Positions 34,303-43,310 of a DNA stretch of 64,000 bases are shown here, in pieces; within the stretch, counting starts at the first letter, position 1, and every line of letters starts with the position of its first letter. Under the pieces are notes generated by a model that saw nothing but the letters and a program-made list of their open reading frames with translations, was not told the origin of the DNA and ran no database searches. The stretch is from Prostheceraeus crozeri (lineage: Eukaryota > Platyhelminthes > Polycladida > Euryleptidae). The position numbers and the translations under genes were made by a program. Where the stretch lies: positions 35,147-99,146 of the forward strand of contig CAJQUW010000594.1 of assembly GCA_907163375.1 (NCBI GenBank), given 5' to 3'.

Positions 34303-37300
34303 ATGGTAAGTTAAAGATTTCCTCTCTCATCTCCCTCAAACGTGTGACTAATAGCATCTTCCTCAATTTCAGGCATCAACTTCATCACCAACGCCCTCTC
34401 TTCTCGAGGAAAGTTTAGAGTTATTGAGTCAAGGTAGGTTGTAACACTACACTGAGGCTTGAACAGAGATGATAGAATGATTTCTCTTTCAGGTGATGCG
34501 AGTTCCAGCTCAGAACTGTCGCGACATGGCAACGAGTGGGAATGTGCTGACTGTGGGCACATCTTCACGAGGAAATGGGATCTCACCCGACACATCAAGC
34601 GAGGTGTTTGTCGACCTAAGCCGGCATCAATCTCCGAAGGTAGGGATGATTCTGTTAACGATGTCTCCTTTTCTTGCGATTTATGCATTCAGTCTTTCGA
34701 GACACGTTTTGAACTATCTTCGCACAGACTTCAACATACACACACGAACGATACCTACACCAACGGTACCTCCTCTATCCGACTTACTGAGGTGTCCATA
34801 AATAATTTAGTGAGGAACTACCAGATGGACTCCTCAGAAACCATTGCTAACTTTGAGGAATGGTTTCATCAAAATTCATCATTGATAGAAGCGCTCTTCA
34901 ACAATTTAGACAATTTTAGGATGAAGGCGCTCATCTATCTTAAAATAAAATATGTAAAAATCGACCACCATACTGGACAAATAATAGAGAGGTTAGAGTT
35001 TCACATACCCTCCTCTCCTGCAACCGAGGTTGTAGACTATGAGTCTTGGATAAATTTTCACATCCAAGGATTAAAATTAAATATTGATAAGTTTAACGAG
35101 CGCGATAGCGGTCTCATTTTTGACGGCATTGAGTCCGCCTTATTTAAAATCAGTTTATTAGGAAATCATAGTGGTCGAGGCTCCTTTAAACTTCCAAAAA
35201 ATTTAAAAAACAAAACAGCAGTCATCAATGTCGATTGCGAATCGCAATGTTTTAAATATGCTGTCCTCTCCATTCTCCACTATAATGACATCAATGCGAA
35301 TCGAAATCGTACATATAGCTATAGGCAGTGGGAGAATGAATTAAACTTCGATGACTGTAATAGTGACGATATGAAAATTAAAGATATAGAAAAATTTGAA
35401 AAATTGAACAACATTAAAATAGTTCTCCATGTTTGGGAAAAGGGATTGAAGGGTGTGCGCTACAACTCGCGTTCGAGTTGTTATGACCATGTTGTCAACC
35501 TTTTATTAGTAAGACAGGATGATAGTGAGGAATGGCACTACTGCGGCATTCCCAAAATTTCTCGCTTATACCACCACTTAAGAAATTCTACCTCATCAGA
35601 GATTTATTACTGTGACAGATGCATTCGGAACTTTAGGAGTAAAAACAAATTTGAAACTCATTATGAGTGGTGTAAGCGAGGTAAACTGCAAATGGAACGC
35701 ATGCCCAAAGATAAGGAGTTTTCATATAGAGAGAATGGCGATGAACTAAGTCCTCTTCGTGTCATCTATGCTGACATCGAATGCTATATCGATGATAACA
35801 TCCATCGACCAGCAGCCATTTCCTGCTATGAAGTATGGCATGATCATTTCCAAAATAGAAAAAATAAAATGCACGTCTGGCAAGGTGAGGATTGTATTTA
35901 CCAATTCCTACAATTCCTCGAACAGGCTGTAAAATTTCAGCAAAAGTATGATGGTGAACTCTATCGCAGATCATTGCATATGACAGCAGATGATCAAGCA
36001 AAATTTGATAGCTGCAACATTTGCCCCAAATGTAGGAAAACATTTGATGATGATAAGATTAAGAAAGTGCGCGACCATGATCACATCACTGGTAAATTTA
36101 GAAACGCACTCTGTTCAAAATGTAATTTTTCACTTAGGATGAAACGGCGTACATTACCCGTCATTTTCCATAATTTCAAGGGCTACGACAGCCATATGAT
36201 AATAAAAGGAGGTTTAGGTCAAATGAAAGAGTGGAAGCTTGATGTAATAGCACAAACGAGAGAGAAGTTTATGGCCATGACAGCAAAAGTGCCTGTCGAT
36301 AAAACTAAAGAAAATAAGACGGTCTATTTTGATATAAAATTTTTAGATTCCTACCAATTTATGACTGCATCACTGGCCTCTCTCGTGCAAAATCTAAAGT
36401 CTCTTCCACTAACACAAAATCTTAAGAAACAATATCCAAATCTAACCGATGAAGTCATCACACGGAAAGGAGTCTTTCCATATGCATATTTTGATGCAAT
36501 TAGTAAACTCGGCGAGACTTCTCTTCCGCCCATACATAAATTTAAAAATGATTTGACCGGCGCAGAGTGTAAGACCGAAGATTATGATCATGCACAAGAT
36601 GCATGGATAAAATTTGACTGCCATACATTTGGTGAATATATGATTGCCTACCTTAAGTTAGATGTATTTTTGCTGGCTGATGTATTTCAGGAGTTTCGAC
36701 GAGTGGCATTAGAAGAAGATAAGTTAGATCCCGTCCACTTTGTCAGTCTACCAGCCATGTCATTTAAGTCTGCTTTTAAAATGACTGGTGAGACCATTCA
36801 TCTCTTACAAGATCCAGAGATGTATAATTTATTTGAGCGAGGAATTCGCGGTGGTCTCACATTTGTAAATAAACATAGGTTAAAATCAAAAATAGTAGGC
36901 AATGACCAGACTCATCTGAAGTATTATGACCAAAATAATTTGTATGGTAGTTCATTATCCAAACCGCTACCTCACTCTGAGTTTAGCTGGTTAGATGATA
37001 GTGAAATTCAACATTTCTCCAACCCTTCCAACATACTAGCAATTCCAGATGAAGGTGATTGGGGATATTATTTTGAGATAGATCTAATCTATCCAAATAA
37101 TATTAAACATAAAACCGTAGATTTTCCACTCGCACCCGAATCAGGTGAAGTGAGTAAAGATATGTTTTCCGACTTTATGAAACAATTTCATAAAGATTTA
37201 GAATCATGTGGACAACCCGACTATAAGCCTTGTCGCAAACTTTTACTCACCCAGTATGATAAAGAAAACTATCTAGTCCACTTTAGCATCTTAAAATTTT

Positions 37301-38277
37301 ATTTAGAAATGGGCATGATTTTAAAAAGAGTTCACCGCATTATTAAATTTAGACAGAAAGCCTTCCTCAAGCCATATATTGATAGCAACAGCCAGAAACG
37401 TGCACTAGCCCAAAATAACTTTGAAAAAGATTTTTATAAATATAAGAACAACAGTCTATTTGGTAAGACGATGGAGGATGTTAGAAAGCGCGTAAACTAC
37501 AAACTAGTTAATGATGATCAAAAGTATCACAAATTGCTCTCATCACCTCTATTCATCGATAGAGACATTATCGATGAGGACCTTATAGGTGTTAAAATGA
37601 TAAAATCTGAAGTTGAGTTGTGCAAGCCCATCTATATTGGCCAAGCTGTACTAGATTACTCTAAGCTTGAAATGTACCAACTCTTTTATAAAATACTAAA
37701 ACCATGTCCTCTCGTAAAAGAGGTTCGTTTGTTGGGTGGTGATACAGATAGTTTCTTCTTAGGTATTACCACTCAAAAAGATTTAAATTTCAATGAAGTA
37801 GGAAAATCTTTAGAAAGATATTTTGATACATCAAATTATCCTACTGATCACCCACTCTACTCCATCAAAAATAAGGCAAAACTTGGCTGCTTTAAGGATG
37901 AGACAGCAGGGAAGGAAATAGATGAAATGATTCTCCTCCGTCCAAAAATGTACAGTATGAAATTAAAGGATAGTGATGATAGCATTAAGCGCGCTAAAGG
38001 CATATCAAAATCCATTGTGCAAAATATGAAACATAAGAATTTCAGGAAAGCCTATAGAAATAAAAATATAACGTTTGTCAATATGACAATCTTAAAATCT
38101 AAGTCGCATGAGATCAAAACTCATACTTTTAGGAAACGGGCGCTTTCAGCATGGGAGGATAAGAGGTGCTGGTTAGAACACAACATATCTCTTCCACATG
38201 GACATCCTGACACAAACATACCACCATCCAAAAGAATTAAACTCACACTACCACATTCAGGAGACGTCTTAGCATAA
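34303..38277 (+). CDS. polB: Protein-primed family B DNA polymerase (Polinton PolB)
   Basis: Replicates the element from its ends using a protein primer (family knowledge). Three exons are predicted: ATG alone (34303-34305), 34373-34433, and 34493-38277, with introns of 67 and 59 bp having consensus borders; this gives about 1,282 aa. In order: two C2H2-type zinc fingers (Cys39/42, Cys83/86); a domain shared with the 136-aa gene (about 125-255); a region with a conserved C-F and later H, perhaps papain-like (about 265-380); a third zinc finger (Cys395/398); exonuclease motif D-I-E (448-450); an endonuclease VII-like C-x2-C...D-H-D-H-I-T-G...C-x2-C-N insert (about 529-570); H-N-F-K-G-Y-D (about 580); polymerase motif A Y-D-x-N-N-L-Y-G (Asp834); motif B N-N-S-L-F-G (about 1007-1012); D-T-D-S (1105-1108); and P-K-M-Y (about 1172-1175). 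All key residues are present. Confidence 0.95.
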
Positions 38278-38582
38278 TCATCCTTAACTTAGTATTTTGA
38301 TGTTGATTTCTGTAGATAAACATTGTTGTTTTATGTATCGCATGAGATTGTTTTTTCCTTGTGAATATGTGTCCACATCTGTACATTCCCCATGTGATGA
38401 CTTTTCCACTGAAAGACATTTTTCCTATCCCTGTATATTTCCACCCTTCACGAAGTAAAAAGACTTTTTGTATATAACAATGTTTATTGAAGTGCGCTCA
38501 TGTATATATTTTCAGTGGATGTTGTATAAAGTCTATTGCTTCACATTCATGTACATATTTCAATAAACATATCACAATGACT
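38278..38582. terminator. Convergent poly(A) region
   Basis: The plus-strand AATAAA at 38562-38567 serves the polymerase and lies at the edge of the opposing gene. The minus-strand AATAAA (38483-38488) serves the 516-aa gene. The predicted 3' UTRs therefore overlap by roughly 100 bp. Confidence 0.6.
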
Positions 38583-40133
38583 TCACTTTGTTTTCCGAAA
38601 CACTAACGTTATGAGGGATTTAGTATCTTTCACATGGATGCACTCTTGTAAACCATTGGTAATTTTGATAGCAATAGAGGGTATAGTTTGTTTGACGACG
38701 GGATGATAGAAAATAGATTCAAACATCTTCTCGACTATTCCATATGAAGCGTCTTTATCATGAATGAAATCACGTAAAATGTATTCTTTTTTCTCACCAA
38801 CAGAAATAGGTAGAATCAAATCACTTTGAATGTAAAGGTGCTGTTCATGTTTATCAAGTGTCATTGGTGTTTCTATACCAATCGTATGCGCAGCAGCAAA
38901 CACTGTTTGTAGCATTGAAAAACCAAAGAGTTTTTTCAAATTTTTACTCAATTGACATTGAATGTCATCACCCAGTTTCAGAACAACGCGTTGATTTTCA
39001 ATTGAAAACGAAATGTGGTGTGTCTTTACATCATATTTACTTTTCATCACATGCTTCAACTTCTGTTGTATATAAGGATTTACTACATGAATGAAGCTTT
39101 CAACTGTATGATATAGACGCGGCATTATATTGATAGCAACTTTAGATTCTTCATAAGACTGGTAAATTTTCTTGATGCGATCGCCATAGATGTCCACCCA
39201 CCATTCATCATTAACTGAATCAGCTTTAGTGTGATATTCATGAGAAGCATACACCACACCGCTTCCAATAATAGGTGTATAATGTCTTACAAAATGACGC
39301 AAGGTTGGAGAGAAATAAACTGTAAGTTTGTCATTATATTTCTGAATAACCAACTTATTTTTGTCCGCCATAATTTTTTCTCCATACTTCTTACCCACAG
39401 TCTCATTCCATCGTTTTACTAACTCAATAAGTGATAAAGGTTGAACACCACGCTTTTTCAAAATGATGCGTTCTTCGCATTCTACAACATCTTCATCAAA
39501 TATTTTAAATCTATAATGAAATTTGTTGATTCGATTTGAATAAACTTTTCTAACATTTGCAGTAGCAATTGACGTTAGATGTAGTCCATGACCAAAACCA
39601 AGATGCGGATAGAATTCACTATCCAACCTCAGCGTAAGACCTTTAGTAAAAGAATGAAAGCGGAGGAACTGTCTCCCACTCCAATGATAGATAGTAAACT
39701 CATAAGCTTTCTGATTTTTATTCTTCATGATGGAAGTATTACCACTGTTGAATGCCTTAATAATTTTCTCATTCCCAAATGGCTCATAAGAATCTGATTT
39801 TATCTGAATCCATTCATAGTTCCATTTTCCATCTGATGTTAAATTGTATGGGAACTGGAATGCATTATTCATCGTTATTCCATCATGGGTGCGAGGAGTC
39901 AATATCATTTCTTCCAAATCATTCACATTCTGAATATTGCTATCATAGCAAATACTAGAAACGCCAACCTCCCATTCACCTTCTAAATGCAGTGGCCGAT
40001 TTAATTCTACTCGATAGTCTGATGGTTTATTTTTGGGAAATTTATTCATAGAAGCATTACTGGGCAAGTAGATTAGAAACGAGTCCTTATTTTCACTTTC
40101 CATATTATTCACATTGGAAAAATATAATAGCAT
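38583..40133 (-). CDS. Polinton structural-type protein A (516 aa)
   Basis: A long protein typical of the Polinton accessory set. The N-terminus, F-L-I-Y-L-P-S-N-A-S then L-H-L-E-G-E-W-E-V-G-V, matches the pattern of the neighbouring 472-aa protein (F-Y-H-I-L-L-S-N-A and L-N-G-N-W-E-V-G-V), so the two are paralogs. Later segments repeat a layout of a helix ending in W-N/V-N, a beta-rich stretch and L-F-G-F. I recall such 'LPSN...WEVG' proteins from Polintons and related viruses, where they are thought to be virion components, but the exact role is unknown. The ATG at 40133 is the first; Met11 (40103), just before the conserved part, is an alternative. Confidence 0.7.
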   Translation of the reverse strand: MLLYFSNVNNMESENKDSFLIYLPSNASMNKFPKNKPSDYRVELNRPLHLEGEWEVGVSSICYDSNIQNVNDLEEMILTPRTHDGITMNNAFQFPYNLTSDGKWNYEWIQIKSDSYEPFGNEKIIKAFNSGNTSIMKNKNQKAYEFTIYHWSGRQFLRFHSFTKGLTLRLDSEFYPHLGFGHGLHLTSIATANVRKVYSNRINKFHYRFKIFDEDVVECEERIILKKRGVQPLSLIELVKRWNETVGKKYGEKIMADKNKLVIQKYNDKLTVYFSPTLRHFVRHYTPIIGSGVVYASHEYHTKADSVNDEWWVDIYGDRIKKIYQSYEESKVAINIMPRLYHTVESFIHVVNPYIQQKLKHVMKSKYDVKTHHISFSIENQRVVLKLGDDIQCQLSKNLKKLFGFSMLQTVFAAAHTIGIETPMTLDKHEQHLYIQSDLILPISVGEKKEYILRDFIHDKDASYGIVEKMFESIFYHPVVKQTIPSIAIKITNGLQECIHVKDTKSLITLVFRKTK

Positions 40134-40142
40134 ACTTTTGCA

Positions 40143-41540
40143 TTAACTCTTCATTCGGAAATGGAGTGTAATACTTGTCACAGCATCTTTATGAAAAGGA
40201 ATCAACGCACCAGCATCATCATAAATGGCAATATCAATTTGTGGGATGTAGTTTGATTTCAGCTTTGTATAATGCACTTTCTTGAAAGTATGCTCAGATA
40301 AAATACTGCAGCTTTTTGGCTGGTATGGTATCATTGCTAGCAATGGAGCTTCAACATCTCCCACACGTACATCTTCACCAATATTGGAATATATCTGAAA
40401 ATAGTTAATACGACGCGATAGCGACATGTCTGCGCTAGCTTTGGTTACAGTACCACTTTTAAAGATATTTTGATCAAAACCCAAAATGTCCATTAGAGTT
40501 TTATCCATAATTAGTTCAATACCTTTTCCACTTATAGTGAGAGACAAAGTACCTTCTTTTTCAGAAAATGAAATATGTTGCTCATTAATCACTTCATTTA
40601 AATAATCTACAACCAATTTAACCGAAGTAATAATGCGAGGCATCAACACTCTTGTTTCATGTAAGAAACCACCAAAAGGCTCTACACACTTTCTGTATAA
40701 AGATACGGTCCATTCTGTATCAAATTGATTTGGTCTTTCACATGGTAAATGTTGCATATCAGATTTTCCATGAACAGCTGCAGAACGATGTCGTAAGAAC
40801 TGATGAAAATCTTTTGAACAAACTAATACTAGATCATCATCATTTAATTTGCTTATTGCAATATGATTAGATGATTTGATATAAGTCAATGTTGCCACTT
40901 GTTTACCATCAACTCGAAGGAGATAATTAAATTTCTTCAATAATGTTTCAGGAGTCATGTTTGTCTTTCTTGGCTTAATCACAATCTTCTTCACCAACGT
41001 CTTCTCATTTCTTGGAATAAGATCTACATAATAAGCTTCCTCTCGATATATTAACTGTTTATGACCACTTATGTGGTAATTAACGTTAAAATTATCATAG
41101 CTTGTTAAGGCGCTAGCGAGGTAGCCTAAATCATTTCTTAAACTTGGACTTAAACCAACAATCCAATCTTTCTCAACTACATGATGTACATAATTATAAT
41201 CATCATTGTGCGGAGTAAATTGGACAATATGTTTACACGCTTTATTCAAGAAATCATATATAAACTTTTTACATGATAAGAGATCTTTCTTTGGCCACTG
41301 TGGAATGTATACTCGGCAGCCCTTTTCACATTGGTAAGCAGCTGTACGCCTCATATTAATAGTCATCACCTCATGATCAAAAGTATAGACACAGTTGCTA
41401 TAAACAAGTTGAGTGACACCCACTTCCCAATTTCCATTTAGCTGTTGTACATGATCAATGGGAGTAGAAAAGAGTGCGGCTCGATTACTAGTAAATCTCT
41501 TTGTAGCCGCATTGCTAAGCAAAATATGATAAAACGACAT
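40143..41540 (-). CDS. Polinton structural-type protein B (465 aa)
   Basis: Paralog of the 516-aa protein, 9 bp upstream of it and probably in the same transcription unit. It opens with M-S-F-Y-H-I-L-L-S-N-A and L-N-G-N-W-E-V-G-V. A middle part (L-L-K-K-F-N-Y-L-L...) and a later part (V-V-D-Y-L-N-E-V-I...I-L-G-F) correspond to the same positions in the paralog. The start is the ATG at 41540; the frame extends 7 codons upstream only through non-ATG codons. A virion or host-attachment role is possible, but that is inference. Confidence 0.7.
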   Translation of the reverse strand: MSFYHILLSNAATKRFTSNRAALFSTPIDHVQQLNGNWEVGVTQLVYSNCVYTFDHEVMTINMRRTAAYQCEKGCRVYIPQWPKKDLLSCKKFIYDFLNKACKHIVQFTPHNDDYNYVHHVVEKDWIVGLSPSLRNDLGYLASALTSYDNFNVNYHISGHKQLIYREEAYYVDLIPRNEKTLVKKIVIKPRKTNMTPETLLKKFNYLLRVDGKQVATLTYIKSSNHIAISKLNDDDLVLVCSKDFHQFLRHRSAAVHGKSDMQHLPCERPNQFDTEWTVSLYRKCVEPFGGFLHETRVLMPRIITSVKLVVDYLNEVINEQHISFSEKEGTLSLTISGKGIELIMDKTLMDILGFDQNIFKSGTVTKASADMSLSRRINYFQIYSNIGEDVRVGDVEAPLLAMIPYQPKSCSILSEHTFKKVHYTKLKSNYIPQIDIAIYDDAGALIPFHKDAVTSITLHFRMKS

Positions 41541-41575
41541 TTTTATATTGCTAATCTGCAACTTTGCATAACATC
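41541..41575. promoter_or_regulatory. 35-bp divergent start region
   Basis: Only 35 bp separate the ATG of the leftward 465-aa gene from the ATG of the rightward PC4-like gene. The AT-rich ttttatattg is the only TATA-like element. Promoters must be extremely compact or lie within the opposing coding sequences. Confidence 0.4.
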
Positions 41576-41932
41576 ATGAAGACTTGGATTTTGGACTCTC
41601 TACAATATATCAGAGTTGATCGTGATGGAAACGTACATTTCAAAAATTCTCATGGTCATACATCAAGAGGAATTACATTAACATGGCGACAATTTGTCAA
41701 CCTCAATGATATCATGAGGGATTTGGAATATTTTGAAACATTAAGATTCATCTCCTTGGGTGATCAAGTTTGGCTTCAACATTACAGAAATGAAATTCAA
41801 ATCTGCCATTCTCATTCCGCAAACTGTTTCTCATTTCGCAAATACAATTGGGAGAAGTATAGAAGATACATACATCGCTCCATCATGACATTTATTCGTC
41901 GTGAGTTCATCGCCCTACTATGCAAATCTTAA
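41576..41932 (+). CDS. PC4-like (ssDNA-binding coactivator) protein 1
   Basis: 118 aa. The first half reads I-R-V-D-R-D-G-N-V-H-F then R-G-I-T-L-T-W-R-Q-F-x-x-L, which resembles the PC4/Sub1 core (V-x-V...G-K-V...K-G-I-S-L-x-x-x-Q-W-x-x-L). The second half (V-W-L-Q...I-Q-I...F-S-F-R-K-Y-N-W-E-K-Y) looks like a second degenerate unit. PC4 binds single-stranded DNA and bridges activators to the TBP machinery. That fits its place two ORFs upstream of a TBP-like gene. The similarity is by eye and modest. A paralog follows 22 bp later. Confidence 0.5.
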   Translation: MKTWILDSLQYIRVDRDGNVHFKNSHGHTSRGITLTWRQFVNLNDIMRDLEYFETLRFISLGDQVWLQHYRNEIQICHSHSANCFSFRKYNWEKYRRYIHRSIMTFIRREFIALLCKS

Positions 41933-41954
41933 TCAGACATGACTACCACACATC

Positions 41955-42605
41955 ATGAGTTGGAAATTAGATTCCCTACAACGTATTGAAACGGATCATG
42001 ATCGAAACGTCTATTTCAAAGATTCAACTGGAAATGTGAGAAGAGAGTTTGCTTTATCTTATCGTCATTTTCAATCTCTACATCATATCATGAAGGACTT
42101 GAAATACTTCTATATGAAAAGACATTCACGTATTGGAAATCGCATCTGGCTGCGCGTCAACAATCGGCGAATTCAACTCTATCATTCCCAACTTCATACT
42201 AACTTCACATTTCATCAAGGTAGTTGGGAAAAGTATAAAAGGAAGGTACATCGCTCAATTTACTCATTCTTTCATCATGAAGCGCCATCGCTACACCATC
42301 GTCAACATTCTCCGTCGCTTCAGACTCTACACCAAAATCGATCTCACAACATTACACCAACACCTTCCAAACAGCAAGTATTACCCGGGCCGTCCTCAAA
42401 TGTTAGTGGTGAAGATGAACAATTCACGGAATCTTCAACTCTTCCCAAATGGGACTGTACAGATTCTCGGCGCCCTTTCTCATTCATCGGCGCAGTCAAT
42501 GCGCTTAGAGCTACAAAGACTACTACGTCGGATATGGAAGAGGGAGAGGTGTGTGATGTCGAATCTGACTGTGGACAATATGGTGATCTCTACTCAATTG
42601 AGTGA
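41955..42605 (+). CDS. PC4-like protein 2 with an overprinted tail
   Basis: Residues 1-108 are a paralog of the preceding 118-aa protein (L-D-S-L-Q-R-I-E-T-D..., F-A-L-S-Y-R-H-F-x-x-L, I-W-L-R-V, S-W-E-K-Y-K-R-K-V-H-R-S-I). Homology ends exactly where the ATG of the TBP-like frame begins (42277). The remaining 108 residues are Ser/Thr/Pro-rich and then acidic, and read the TBP-like gene in another frame, so they may be a recent extension after loss of a stop. The head is well supported. Whether the tail is made is uncertain. Confidence 0.5.
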   Translation: MSWKLDSLQRIETDHDRNVYFKDSTGNVRREFALSYRHFQSLHHIMKDLKYFYMKRHSRIGNRIWLRVNNRRIQLYHSQLHTNFTFHQGSWEKYKRKVHRSIYSFFHHEAPSLHHRQHSPSLQTLHQNRSHNITPTPSKQQVLPGPSSNVSGEDEQFTESSTLPKWDCTDSRRPFSFIGAVNALRATKTTTSDMEEGEVCDVESDCGQYGDLYSIE

Positions 42606-42822
42606 CAGTGTATCATTTTTGAAGATTCGTACCAGCAGTTACAGTTTGTGTTATGAACCCGAACTTTTTCCTGCAGCTCTCATTAGTTGTTGGTTACCTG
42701 TGCATGTGGCAATCTTTCATAATAGTAAAGTGATCATTACTGGACTAAAATCTCATGTACAAGCAAATATGATCCTAGACTATCTCATTGAGTATGTACG
42801 TACCCAGCGGATTGTAAAATAA
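42277..42822 (+). CDS. TATA-binding-protein-like (TBP fold) protein
   Basis: 181 aa, the size of the TBP core. It has two direct repeats (about 6-87 and 97-178), as in TBP. Repeat 1: I-V-N-I-L...I-D-L-T-T-L...N-S-K-Y-Y-P-G-R, then L-F-P-N-G-T-V-Q-I-L-G-A at 55-66 (TBP: N-A-E-Y-N-P-K-R and I-F-x-S-G-K-x-V-x-T-G-A). Repeat 2: Y-E-P-E-L-F-P at 126-132, identical to the TBP hallmark, then I-F-H-N-S-K-V-I-I-T-G-L-K at 146-158 (TBP: I-F-x-S-G-K-I-V-L-T-G-A-K). The start is the ATG at the first repeat; the frame extends upstream only inside the PC4-like gene. AATAAA overlaps the stop. It presumably directs host RNA polymerase II (or III) to the element's TATA promoters. It is far from cellular TBP in sequence, which suggests old capture or viral ancestry. 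Confidence 0.85.
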   Translation: MKRHRYTIVNILRRFRLYTKIDLTTLHQHLPNSKYYPGRPQMLVVKMNNSRNLQLFPNGTVQILGALSHSSAQSMRLELQRLLRRIWKRERCVMSNLTVDNMVISTQLSDSVSFLKIRTSSYSLCYEPELFPAALISCWLPVHVAIFHNSKVIITGLKSHVQANMILDYLIEYVRTQRIVK

Positions 42823-42848
42823 AAAACAATTTTTCCAACATGATGTTT

Positions 42849-43310
42849 TTATTTCAAATCATGATAGAACTTACAAATCATTTTTTCATTAGAGGATGGA
42901 TTACATGAAAAGTTTTGAATAATAGATGCAAATCGAGATACATGTAAACGTTTTAAGATGAAGTATAGTACAAAAGCACCACACGTTGATGAAAGTGGAT
43001 GTTGTAGTATGCGTTCATTTCGCTGATATTGACGCGTATGTTTTCTCAACCACTGCTGTGTTGGTATATTTGGAGGTTGAGCAAGAGAGTCAAATAGTTC
43101 ACCACGTCGGTCTTCTCCAATAAAGATCGCTTTCCAATGCTCACCGCCTAAATTCTGTGAATGAGTGTTTAGCACAATAAAGATGGGATAGTGATTTACT
43201 GCAGGTGGTAAGGTATCGAGTGAATAGACATTATCGAAAGCTTTCAACGTCGCTTCGTCTGCATTACGCTGCACTTTAGTCTTAATATCGTCAGCAGTCA
43301 ACCAACTCAT
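42849..43310 (-). CDS. Adenain-like cysteine protease
   Basis: 153 aa, typical for the Polinton maturation protease related to adenovirus endopeptidase and Ulp1. Catalytic residues are visible: His58 (G-E-H-W-K), Asp74 (E-L-F-D-S), Gln103 (L-Q-H-P) and Cys110 (S-S-T-C-G-A-F). It should cleave capsid precursors during virion assembly. Its ATG shares one base with the stop of the upstream capsid gene (TAATG). An AATAAA overlaps its own stop, opposite the end of the TBP-like gene. Confidence 0.9.
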   Translation of the reverse strand: MSWLTADDIKTKVQRNADEATLKAFDNVYSLDTLPPAVNHYPIFIVLNTHSQNLGGEHWKAIFIGEDRRGELFDSLAQPPNIPTQQWLRKHTRQYQRNERILQHPLSSTCGAFVLYFILKRLHVSRFASIIQNFSCNPSSNEKMICKFYHDLK

